Origin: Solirubrobacterales bacterium
Lineage (GTDB): Bacteria > Actinomycetota > Thermoleophilia > Solirubrobacterales > 70-9
Reading direction: 5' to 3'
Length of the DNA: 64,000 nucleotides
NCBI GenBank assembly: GCA_023958085.1
Contig: JAMLGI010000001.1
Span: forward strand, 310,001-374,000
The first letter of the stretch is position 1. Every line of letters starts with the position of its first letter. Positions 16,737 to 24,402 of this stretch are shown here, one piece after another. The notes under the pieces were generated by a model, which saw only the letters and a list, made by a program, of their open reading frames with translations, made no database searches and had not been told where the DNA came from. A program made the translations under genes and the position numbers.

Positions 16737-18257
16737 ATGAGTCCACCTGAAACCCTTGGCCTCGACCAACCGGAATCGATGGATGCCGGTGGGTCCAGGT
16801 TTGACCCCTCCCGTGCCCACCCGTTCCGCAGCCTGCTGATCCTCGGTCTCGCCGCGCTCTCCTTCGCCCTGGCCCAGACCACCCTGATCCCGGCCCTGGT
16901 CGAGATGATCGAGGTCTTCCACACCGATGCCGCCGGCATCGCCTGGATCCTGACCGGGTACCTGATCGCCGCCGCCGTCTTCACCCCGATCCTCGGTCGG
17001 CTCGGGGACATGTTCGGCAAACGCAGGCTGCTGGTCATCGCCCTCCTGCTCTTTGCCGCGGGATCCGCGGTCTCGGCCCTCGGCAACACGCTCGAGGTGG
17101 TCGTGCTCGGCCGCATTCTGCAGGGAGTCGGAGGCGGGATCTTTCCGCTCTGCTTCGGGATCATCCGGGACGAGTTCCCGGCGGACAGAGTCTCGCAGTC
17201 GATCGGCCTGATCTCCGCCACCGCCGGCATCGGAGGCGGGCTCGGCCTGATCCTCGGCGGGGTCATCCTCGATGCCTCCTCCTACCACTGGATCTTCTGG
17301 CTCGGGGCGGCGATGGCGCTGATCGCTGCCGCCGCCACGGTTGCCCTGGTCCCGGAATCGCCCGATCGAACCCCGGGCCGGGTCGACGTACGGGGAGCGG
17401 TGGTGCTGGCGGTCGGGCTCTCGATTCCGCTCTACGCGATCTCCCAGGTCGGCACCTGGGGCTGGCTCGACACCCGCACCCTGGGAATGGTCGGGATCGG
17501 CCTGATCATCCTCGCCTTCTGGACCTGGCTTCAGCTCCGCACCGAGGAACCGCTCGCTGACATCAGGACCCTGGCCGACCCGAGCATCGCGATGACCAAC
17601 CTGGCGACCCTGCTGGTCGGATTCGGAATGTTCGGCTCCTTCATCCTGATTCCGCAGCTGGTCGAGGCCCCGGAGGTATCCGGGTACGGGTTCGGCTTCA
17701 GTGCCACCCAGGCCGGACTGGTGATGCTCCCGGCGGCATTCGTGATGCTCTTCGCCGGCCCCGCCTCCGGCCTCCTCGGTCAGCGCTTCGGCAACAAGCT
17801 CCCGCTTGCCCTGGGAGGCGTCATCTCGGGTATCGGGCTGCTCGGGCTCGGCCTTTTCCACGAAAGCGTCGTCTCGATCATCGTCTGGAACATGGTCTCC
17901 TCGGTCGGGATCGGTCTCGGCTTCGCCGCGATGCCCAACCTGATCATGCAGGCGGTCCCGCCGGAGCGGACCGGGGAGGCGACCGGGTTCAACGCCCTGA
18001 TCCGCTCGGTCGGCTCCTCACTCGGTTCCCAGGTTTCCGCCTCGATCCTGGCGGGGACGATCGTCGCCGGGGCAGTGCTGCCAACCGATCACGGTTTTCA
18101 GGCCGCCTTCCTGGTTTGCGCCGGAGTGTCGCTCCTCGCGGGCCTCCTGGCGGCCCTGATCCCGGGCTCCGGACGCGCCCACGTTTCGCTGGGCGAGGAG
18201 ATCGGGGCGGCCTCGCCCCTCGGTGATCCCGCCCTGACCGACGAGGGGACCGGGTGA
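16737..18257 (+). CDS. MFS drug transporter, DHA2 (14-TM, EmrB/QacA-like)
   Basis: This 506-residue proton antiporter has a ~35-residue soluble N-terminus and about 14 hydrophobic segments. The motif-A region is GRLGDMFGKRRLL, and the segment-5 region GGGLGLILGGVI resembles antiporter motif C. It probably exports toxic hydrophobic compounds. Its stop overlaps the GTG of the TetR gene (GTGA), and an inverted repeat just upstream is the likely operator, so the exporter is probably induced by a ligand of that TetR. Confidence 0.89.
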   Translation: MSPPETLGLDQPESMDAGGSRFDPSRAHPFRSLLILGLAALSFALAQTTLIPALVEMIEVFHTDAAGIAWILTGYLIAAAVFTPILGRLGDMFGKRRLLVIALLLFAAGSAVSALGNTLEVVVLGRILQGVGGGIFPLCFGIIRDEFPADRVSQSIGLISATAGIGGGLGLILGGVILDASSYHWIFWLGAAMALIAAAATVALVPESPDRTPGRVDVRGAVVLAVGLSIPLYAISQVGTWGWLDTRTLGMVGIGLIILAFWTWLQLRTEEPLADIRTLADPSIAMTNLATLLVGFGMFGSFILIPQLVEAPEVSGYGFGFSATQAGLVMLPAAFVMLFAGPASGLLGQRFGNKLPLALGGVISGIGLLGLGLFHESVVSIIVWNMVSSVGIGLGFAAMPNLIMQAVPPERTGEATGFNALIRSVGSSLGSQVSASILAGTIVAGAVLPTDHGFQAAFLVCAGVSLLAGLLAALIPGSGRAHVSLGEEIGAASPLGDPALTDEGTG

Positions 18258-18868
18258 GCGAACCGGACTCTCTCCTGCCGCGGCGGGCAGACGCGGTCCG
18301 CAACCGGGCGCGGATCATCGCCGCGGCCGAGGCCGAGTTCCGCGAACACGGCCTTGATGCCGGGATCCCGGAGATTGCCGCCCGGGCCGGGGTCGGCAAG
18401 GGCACCATCTACCGCAACTTCGAGAGCAAGGACGAACTGCTCGCGGCGGTGATCGCGACCCGGATGGAGGAGTTCGACCGGGCCATCGTCGTGGCGCAGG
18501 ACGAGTCCGATCCCGAGCGGGCGCTGCGGCAACTTCTCGGTGACGCCGCCGCCCGAACCAGCGCGGTGACCCTCCCGGTCGGGATCGCCTGGCCGATGGA
18601 ACACCCCCGGCTCGACGAGGTACGGAGGCGAGTCACACGACACATGGGCGAGCTCTTCTCCGCCGGTCAGGCTGCGGGCGGAATCCGCCCCGAGGCCACG
18701 GTCAAGGAACTCTTCATCCTGTTCGGAGGGACCCTCCGGGCCCTCAAGGCAGACGAGGAGCAGGATCCGGAGGTGTGGCGTCGCCACGCCAATCTGGTTC
18801 TCGACGCCTTCCGCCAAGCGGGCGGCCCGCAGGAACCACCTGCAGGGGGCGGGCGGCCCGGGGTCTAG
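18254..18868 (+). CDS. TetR/AcrR-family repressor
   Basis: The 204-residue protein has an N-terminal TetR DNA-binding domain: RARIIAAAEAEFREHG, then IPEIAARAGVGKGTIYRNFESKDELL, the classic helix-turn-helix ending in the YRNFESKDEL block. The C-terminal ~130 residues form the ligand-binding/dimerisation domain. It is translationally coupled to the MFS exporter by a 4-nt overlap, and the 10-bp inverted repeat at 16692-16717 is its probable site. Its stop codon shares a CTAG tetramer with the converging stop of the next gene. Confidence 0.92.
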   Translation: MSEPDSLLPRRADAVRNRARIIAAAEAEFREHGLDAGIPEIAARAGVGKGTIYRNFESKDELLAAVIATRMEEFDRAIVVAQDESDPERALRQLLGDAAARTSAVTLPVGIAWPMEHPRLDEVRRRVTRHMGELFSAGQAAGGIRPEATVKELFILFGGTLRALKADEEQDPEVWRRHANLVLDAFRQAGGPQEPPAGGGRPGV

Positions 18869-20085
18869 AGAAAGGTCTGGCCTTCGCCGCGATAGGTGGG
18901 GATCTCGTCGACGATCTCATCGCCCTGAACCAGGTGAAGCGAGGCGAATCGTTCGCAGAGTTCCCCCGCCTTGTTGTGCCGGAGGTACACGTTGTCGCCG
19001 AGTTTCAGCTGATCGGCCGGTGGTCCGAGCAGCGGGGTCTGGACCTCGCCGGCGCCTTCCTCCCGGTCGAGCCGCAGACCCTCGGGCAGCCACGGGACCG
19101 GCAGCCGGGCCGGGTCCACAGCACCGGAGGAGAGGTAGCCGCCGCCGAATGCGGTCACCACCCCCGGCCCCGGGCGGCGGACCACGGGAAGGGCGAACCC
19201 GGCCGCGGGCCGGAGCGAGAACCGGCTGTAGCGGTCGAACTGGGCCGGGGCGAAGAACCCGGAGCCGGCCGCCACCTCGGTCACGGCCTGCTCGTTGGCG
19301 GTCAGTTCCAGTGACCCAGTTCCACCCCCGTTGACGATCCGGATCGGGGCGATCTCCCGGATCCGCGCGACCGCTTCGGCCCGCCGCAGGGCGAGTTCGG
19401 CCGCCGAGCGCCGCTGCATCCAGCGGATCGCCCGGGAACGCAGCGGTCGCCCCGGGATCCGGTCGCCGACCCCGGCGATCTGTCCCTCGTAGGACATCAA
19501 TGCGACCAGTTCCAGCCTTGGACGGCGGGCGATCTCCTCGGCCAGGGCGACCGCGTCCTCGACCGCGTGGAGCGGAGATCTGCGTGCTCCGGCCCGCAAC
19601 CGCCCACCGAAGGCCCGGAAGCCGGCGTCGAGTTCGAGACTCACCGGGATCGGACCCCCACCCTTGCCGAGCACCGACTCGATCAGATCGAGATGGGCGA
19701 TCGAGTCCACCGTGAGGATCGGAGCCCGGCCGGGGTTGGCCGCCCAGCCGAGTGCCAGCCGCTTCAGCCCGTCACGGTCGGTGGTCGGGTAGGCGAGCAG
19801 CAGATCCTCGAACCCTCCATCCTCGGCTAGCCAGAGAGTCTCGGCCAGGGTGAACGTCATCAGTCCGTCGAACCGCTCGTGCCGGTCGAAGATCCGGTCG
19901 AGCATGGACCGGCTTCGGATCGACTTGCTCGCCACCCGGATCGGTTTCGAGCCGGCCCGGAGCAGCATCGAGTCGGCGTTGGCCCACATTGCGTCGAGAT
20001 CGACAAAGGCGAACGGCGCGGGAACGTCGGCAAAGATTTCCTCGTAACGCTGGAGCAACCCGCTGCCGGCAGTCGGTTCGGCCAT
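18865..20085 (-). CDS. Fold-type III PLP enzyme (alanine racemase / D-threonine aldolase-like)
   Basis: The 406-residue protein has the alanine-racemase barrel N-terminus: FAFVDLDAMWANADSML, then RVASKSIRS with the probable PLP lysine. Strand blocks VSLELDAGFRAFGG and VNGGGTGSLELT fit phosphate and substrate contacts. The C-terminal block VYLRHNKAGELCERF has a His and a Cys placed like the metal ligands of the D-threonine aldolase/D-serine dehydratase (DSD1) group. The activity could be an amino-acid aldolase, dehydratase or racemase on a D- or hydroxy-amino acid. It lies divergent from tRNA-Ser(GCU). Confidence 0.78.
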   Translation of the reverse strand: MAEPTAGSGLLQRYEEIFADVPAPFAFVDLDAMWANADSMLLRAGSKPIRVASKSIRSRSMLDRIFDRHERFDGLMTFTLAETLWLAEDGGFEDLLLAYPTTDRDGLKRLALGWAANPGRAPILTVDSIAHLDLIESVLGKGGGPIPVSLELDAGFRAFGGRLRAGARRSPLHAVEDAVALAEEIARRPRLELVALMSYEGQIAGVGDRIPGRPLRSRAIRWMQRRSAAELALRRAEAVARIREIAPIRIVNGGGTGSLELTANEQAVTEVAAGSGFFAPAQFDRYSRFSLRPAAGFALPVVRRPGPGVVTAFGGGYLSSGAVDPARLPVPWLPEGLRLDREEGAGEVQTPLLGPPADQLKLGDNVYLRHNKAGELCERFASLHLVQGDEIVDEIPTYRGEGQTFL

Positions 20086-20162
20086 GCGAGGCAGGTTATC
20101 GGCGGCGGCGGGCGGCTCAAACCCCGTCGGCCGGAGCCGAGTCCGTACAATCGGGACCGCCC

Positions 20163-20250
20163 GGAGAGGTGGCCGAGTGGCTGAAGGCGCTTCCCTGCTA
20201 AGGAAGTATGCGGCAACCCCGCATCGAGGGTTCGAATCCCTCCCTCTCCG
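20163..20250 (+). tRNA. tRNA-Ser (GCU)
   Basis: The acceptor stem GGAGAGG/CCTCTCC plus discriminator G is perfect. The anticodon arm CTTCCCTGCTAAGGAAG holds anticodon GCT. A long variable arm (TATGCGGCAACCCCGCATC) and the T-arm GAGGG-TTCGAAT-CCCTC identify a class II serine tRNA of 88 nt. CCA is not encoded. Confidence 0.96.
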
Positions 20251-20335
20251 TTTCCCGCCGTCGCGGCCCGGCCAGCCGTCACGGCGATCCGGAGCCGCCT
20301 TTGCGGACCGGGGCGTCGGTCGTCATGATGGGGTC

Positions 20336-21769
20336 GTGCTGAGACACGAGAACGCCCGCAGAACCAAGATCGTCGCCACGGTCGGTCCCGCCTCCTGGGA
20401 TCCGTCGGTACTGAGTGAGCTGATCGAGGCCGGGGTGGATGTGTTCCGGCTCAACTTCTCGCACGGCAACGAGGCCCGTCACATGCAGACCGTGCTCGAC
20501 ATCCGGGACGCCTCGAAGCGACTCGGCCGGGAGGTGGGGATCCTTGGCGACCTGCCGGGGCCGAAGCTCCGGGTCGGAAACTTCCCCCAGGGCGTGGTTC
20601 AGGTCACGACCGGGTCCGAAGTCCGGATCACCTCCCGCGACGTTGACGGTAGCGCGACGCTGATCCCGGTCTCCTGGCCGGAGATGGCCGGCAACCTGGA
20701 TGTCGGGGCCGAGGTGTTTCTCGCCGACGGATCGATCCGGCTCGAGGTCACCGGCGAGGAGGACGGCGAGCTGATCGCCGAGGTCCTGGTCGGCGGTCCG
20801 CTCTCATCGAGGAAGGGTGTGAATCTTCCCGGCGTCGATTCCGGGATCGAGGCGGTCTCGGAGGCCGACCTCGGCTGGGTCCGGTTCGCGGTTGAAAACG
20901 AACTCGATTTCATCGCGGTCTCCTTCGTCCGCCGTCCGGAGGATCTCGATCCCGTGATCGCGACCCTGGACGAACTCGGGTCCGAAATTCCGGTGATCGC
21001 CAAGATCGAGAAGCCGGAGGCCGCCCAGGCGATCGAGGGAATCGTCGCGCGGGCAACCGGCGGGATCATGGTCGCCCGCGGCGATCTCGGCATCGAACTG
21101 CCGCTGGAGGAGGTGCCGGTCACCCAGAAGTACCTGATCCGGGCGGCCGGCCATGCCTCGAAGGTCGCGATCACCGCAACCCAGATGCTGGCCTCGATGG
21201 TCCGGAACAAGCGACCCACCCGGGCCGAGGTGACCGATGTCTCGGCTGCGGTCTACGACGGCACGGACGCGGTGATGCTCTCCGAGGAGACCGCGGTCGG
21301 GGATCACCCGGTGGAGGCGGTCAGGGTGATGGACCGGATCGCCCGTGCCACCGAGCCCGATTTCGCCTACTGGGAAGCCGTCTTCAACCGCACCCGCCAG
21401 GAGGAGATGGACGTCTCGGCCTCGGTCACCCAGAGCGCGGTGATCGCCGCCTACCGGCTCAACCTGGCCCTGATCGTGGTGCCGACCGCCTCCGGGCGCA
21501 CCGCCACGGTCGTTTCCGCCCACCGGCCGGAGGTGCCGGTGATGGCGGTGACCCACAGCGTTCAGACCCAGCGTCGACTCCGGCTCTATTTCGGGGTTGA
21601 GCCGGTCCTCCACCAAAGGACGGTGGAGATCCGCGACCTGCTCTACGAGAGCGCCGACGACGCGGTCCGGTTCAACATGGCCAGGTCGGGTGACCTGATC
21701 GCGATCGTCGCCGGACTGACCGACCTCGGTCTCGGCACCAACCTGTTTGAGATCCACCGAGTCCCCTGA
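20336..21769 (+). CDS. pyk: Pyruvate kinase
   Basis: The 477-residue glycolytic enzyme converts phosphoenolpyruvate and ADP to pyruvate and ATP. From the GTG start, residues RRTKIVATVGPAS and FRLNFSHG are the N-terminal A-domain signatures. The B domain follows (DLPGPKLRVG...). IAKIEKPEA carries the catalytic Lys, and GGIMVARGDLGIELP is the metal/substrate loop. TQMLASMVRNKRPTRAEVTDV and DGTDAVMLSEETA are also typical. The C-terminal domain is complete. The frame runs upstream through tRNA-Ser, so the GTG at 20336 is preferred. Confidence 0.96.
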   Translation: MLRHENARRTKIVATVGPASWDPSVLSELIEAGVDVFRLNFSHGNEARHMQTVLDIRDASKRLGREVGILGDLPGPKLRVGNFPQGVVQVTTGSEVRITSRDVDGSATLIPVSWPEMAGNLDVGAEVFLADGSIRLEVTGEEDGELIAEVLVGGPLSSRKGVNLPGVDSGIEAVSEADLGWVRFAVENELDFIAVSFVRRPEDLDPVIATLDELGSEIPVIAKIEKPEAAQAIEGIVARATGGIMVARGDLGIELPLEEVPVTQKYLIRAAGHASKVAITATQMLASMVRNKRPTRAEVTDVSAAVYDGTDAVMLSEETAVGDHPVEAVRVMDRIARATEPDFAYWEAVFNRTRQEEMDVSASVTQSAVIAAYRLNLALIVVPTASGRTATVVSAHRPEVPVMAVTHSVQTQRRLRLYFGVEPVLHQRTVEIRDLLYESADDAVRFNMARSGDLIAIVAGLTDLGLGTNLFEIHRVP

Positions 21770-21799
21770 CCGATCGGCCCGGAGGAAGTCTCGGGCCGA

Positions 21800-21829
21800 T
21801 ATACTGAACTCGGTTCAGGTGAGTGAACC
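21800..21829 (+). promoter_or_regulatory. -10 box overlapped by three-half-site operator (IclR type) before the aldehyde dehydrogenase
   Basis: TATACT (21800-21805) is followed without a gap by TGAAC-TCG-GTTCA-GGTGAG-TGAACC. TGAAC/GTTCA (21805-21817) form one inverted repeat; GGTTCA/TGAACC (21812-21829) form a second that shares the middle half-site. The same layout recurs at 24260-24288. The iclR gene between the two sites is the probable regulator, and binding here would block the -10 region. Confidence 0.72.
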
Positions 21830-21861
21830 ATCCTCCACACGAGCAGAGAGGCAGCACCGCG

Positions 21862-23265
21862 ATGAAGACGATCGAGATCAGGAACCCCGAGGAGTCGGAC
21901 GTGCTCGGGGAGATCACCCTGACCGATCCCGATGCCGTAGCCGAGATCGTCGGCCGGGCGGTCGCCGCGAAGCGGTCCTGGTCGGCGCTGCCGGTTGCCG
22001 AAAGGGCCGCTGCTCTGGACCGGGCCGCGGACATCCTTGAAGCCGAGCAGTCCGAACTCGGACGGCTCCTGGCAGCCGAGTCGGGGAAGCCACTTCCCCA
22101 GGCCGAGTTCGAGGTCGGTGGCGGCATCCACTTCCTCCGGGGCAACGCGATCGAGGGCCGTCGTCTGGCCGGACGGGTGCTTCCGACCGAGGGAAACTTC
22201 GGGACCGAGTGGGATCTCGCCTACACCCGCCGCGAACCACTCGGGGTGGTCGCCGCGATCCTGCCCTTCAACTTCCCGGTTGAACTCTTTGTCGAGAAGT
22301 GCGCGGCGGCCCTGGTCGGCGGCAACGCGGTCGTGGTCAAGCCGCCGCTGGAAGATCCGCTGGTGGTCGAGAGGTTCAGACAGGCGCTGGTCGAGGCCGG
22401 GGTGCCGGCCGAGGTGATCCAGGCGGTCCACGGCGACGCCGACGTGGGTGCGGCCCTGGCGACTGCCCCGGGGGTGGACGCGATCTCCCTGACCGGCTCG
22501 ACCAACGCGGGGATCGCGGTGGCCGTGTCCACCGCGGCGCAACTCCGCGTGCTCCACCTCGAACTCGGCGGGAACAACGCCTGCCTGATCCTCGATGATG
22601 CCGACATCGACCTGGTCGCCGAGGAAGCGGTCCGGGGCCGGATCCTGATGAACGGCCAGGCCTGCTCGGCCTCCAAGCGCCTGATCGTCCACCGTTCGCT
22701 CCACGACGAACTGGCCGACCGGCTGGCGGCGGCTGCCGCCTCACAGACGGTGGGGGCGGCGACCGACGCCAGCTCGACCATCGGACCCCTGATCCACACC
22801 GGAGCCGCCTCACGGGTTGCCGACCAGGTGGCCAAGGCCCGGAGCCAAGGGGCCCTGCTGGCGGCCGGCAGCGGCGAGGCGGACGGCGCCTGGTTCGCCC
22901 CGACGGTGCTTGCCGGGGTGCCGACCGGGGCCGACATCGCCCGCGACGACGAGATCTTCGGTCCGGTCTTCAACCTGATCCCGGTCGATTCCGAACGGGA
23001 GGCCCTGGAAACGGCCAACGCCTCCTCATTCGGCCTGATGGCCTCGGTCTTCTCGACCGATCCCCAGCGGGCACTCGGGGTCGCGGAGCGGATCGACTCG
23101 GGCGGAGTGGTGATCAACGGCACCGATAACTACCGGCCACCGGTGATCCCGTTCGGCGGGGTGAAGATGTCCGGGCGGGGCCGTGAAGGTCTCGGCTACA
23201 CCCTCGACGAGCTGACCCGGGAGAAGCCGATCATCTTCCGCCGATTCCGATACCGGCCCGAGTAG
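21862..23265 (+). CDS. NAD(P)-dependent aldehyde dehydrogenase
   Basis: The 467-residue enzyme oxidises an aldehyde to the acid. Visible blocks are PFNFPVELF and VVVKPP (cofactor lysine), SLTGSTNAG (Rossmann loop), LELGGNNACLIL (general-base Glu) and MNGQACSASKRL (nucleophile Cys). It looks closest to succinate-semialdehyde/benzaldehyde dehydrogenase-like proteins, but the substrate is open. The ATG at 21862 is preferred because GAGAGG lies upstream; an in-frame GTG at 21823 falls inside the operator. iclR follows after 11 nt. The shared operator links this gene to the downstream 12-gene cluster, where it could oxidise an aldehyde intermediate. Confidence 0.9.
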   Translation: MKTIEIRNPEESDVLGEITLTDPDAVAEIVGRAVAAKRSWSALPVAERAAALDRAADILEAEQSELGRLLAAESGKPLPQAEFEVGGGIHFLRGNAIEGRRLAGRVLPTEGNFGTEWDLAYTRREPLGVVAAILPFNFPVELFVEKCAAALVGGNAVVVKPPLEDPLVVERFRQALVEAGVPAEVIQAVHGDADVGAALATAPGVDAISLTGSTNAGIAVAVSTAAQLRVLHLELGGNNACLILDDADIDLVAEEAVRGRILMNGQACSASKRLIVHRSLHDELADRLAAAAASQTVGAATDASSTIGPLIHTGAASRVADQVAKARSQGALLAAGSGEADGAWFAPTVLAGVPTGADIARDDEIFGPVFNLIPVDSEREALETANASSFGLMASVFSTDPQRALGVAERIDSGGVVINGTDNYRPPVIPFGGVKMSGRGREGLGYTLDELTREKPIIFRRFRYRPE

Positions 23266-23276
23266 GCTCACCCCCG

Positions 23277-24068
23277 GTGGCGGACGGATCCGACAGATAT
23301 CAGGTCCCCGCGGTGGTCGGGGCGATCAAGATTCTGGACGAACTCGCCGGTCGGGGCGACGAAGGAGCCACCCAGGCCGGCCTGGTTGAAGCGACCGGGC
23401 TCTCGAAGAGCACGATGCACAACCTGCTCTCGACCCTCGAGGCCCACGACTTCGTCCGGCGTGAAACGGACACCCGAAGCTACCGGCTCGGACCCGCCCT
23501 GATCCCGCTCGGCGCCGAGGCGGGCCGTCAGGTGAAGCTGGTTCGTACCGCGATCGACCGGATCGCCCCGCTGGCTGCGAGTGAGCAACTCTCGTTCGCG
23601 GTGGCCCAGATGATCGGGCGCGACCGTTGCCGGGTGATCGAACGGTTCTATCCGCCGGAAGACGTTCACGTCGGGATCACCGTGGGCTCGGACTACGGTC
23701 CCCTCGACGGAGCGATCGGCAAGGTGATCCTGGCGGCGATGGACCCGGCCCGGGCCGATCGGCTGATTCACGATCACGAGCTGCCAGCTCACACCAACTC
23801 GACGATCACGGATCCCGATCGTCTGGCCGCGGAAGTGGACCAGGCCCGGGAGCTGGGCTGGGCGGTGAGCCGGGGCGAGCTGAACCAGAACCACGCGGTC
23901 GCCGCCGGGATCCACGGCCCCGACGGCGAGCTTGCCCTGCTGCTGCTTGCGATCGGGTTCCCCGGGGATCTCGACGACGCAAAGATGGCCGAGACCGGCC
24001 GTCGGCTGAGCGAGACTGCCGCCGAGATCTCCGTGGTCCCGGTCCGCAGGTCATCGGCAAGTAGCTGA
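23277..24068 (+). CDS. IclR-family transcriptional regulator
   Basis: The 263-residue protein has the N-terminal IclR winged helix (VPAVVGAIKILDEL; GLVEATGLSKSTMHNLLSTLEAHDFVRRE) and the C-terminal ligand-binding domain (VGSDYGPLDGAIGKVILAAM, GWAVSRGELNQNHAVAAGIHG). IclR members sense small catabolites and usually repress or activate adjacent catabolic genes. It lies between two promoters that share an identical operator layout, so it probably controls both its own aldehyde dehydrogenase operon and the hydrolase-transport cluster. The GTG start is 11 nt after the dehydrogenase stop. Confidence 0.92.
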   Translation: MADGSDRYQVPAVVGAIKILDELAGRGDEGATQAGLVEATGLSKSTMHNLLSTLEAHDFVRRETDTRSYRLGPALIPLGAEAGRQVKLVRTAIDRIAPLAASEQLSFAVAQMIGRDRCRVIERFYPPEDVHVGITVGSDYGPLDGAIGKVILAAMDPARADRLIHDHELPAHTNSTITDPDRLAAEVDQARELGWAVSRGELNQNHAVAAGIHGPDGELALLLLAIGFPGDLDDAKMAETGRRLSETAAEISVVPVRRSSASS

Positions 24069-24402
24069 GTGCGGCCGGAAAACGCCGAACCGCGCGACCT
24101 CGAGCGGCCGATTTTCCCCGACCCGGCCCATGCCCGGGCTGCTCCTTCCGGCCGCCACCGGTCGAACTCGCAATCGCATCAGGCCGGCCCGGGGCGAGGT
24201 CGTCGACCGGCCCCCGTGGGTCGGGTTGCACGTAGCGGCCGGTCGTGTTAGCTTTTCGGTATCTTGAACAGCGTTCAGGTGGCTGAACTTGACTCAATCA
24301 GGTCCAGCCGATGCGAGCAAGCGCAAAGCGAGCGGTGAGTGAGTAACCGAGGCAGCCTGCGTCAGGCAAGCACAGGTACCCGGAAACCCACAGGAGGAAG
24401 AG
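24069..24402 (+). other. Non-coding interval holding the promoter and leader of the catabolic cluster
   Basis: No convincing gene was found here. The first ~170 bp (24069-24240) are GC-rich with no recognisable feature. A -10 box plus operator sits at 24260-24288. The remaining ~115 nt would form the 5' untranslated leader, with possible hairpins CGGT/ACCG (24333-24336 with 24346-24349) and GCCTG-CGT-CAGGC (24355-24367). A strong ribosome-binding site (AGGAGGAAGAG, about 24391-24401) precedes the first gene. Confidence 0.6.
24260..24288 (+). promoter_or_regulatory. -10 box overlapped by three-half-site operator (IclR type) before the 12-gene cluster
   Basis: TATCTT (24260-24265) runs into TGAAC-AGC-GTTCA-GGTGGC-TGAAC (24265-24288). 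The half-sites, both spacers and the overlap of the last T of the -10 box with the first half-site match the element at 21800-21829; GTTCAGGTG is identical in both. This is strong evidence for co-regulation of the two operons. Confidence 0.72.

Noticed and set aside
24289-24402. Guanidine (ykkC/mini-ykkC) or TPP riboswitch before the cluster, suggested by DUF1989 and the NMT1-type binding protein
   Set aside because: The conserved ACGR loops of guanidine-II, the guanidine-I core and the TPP core were not found by eye. Only short generic hairpins remain.
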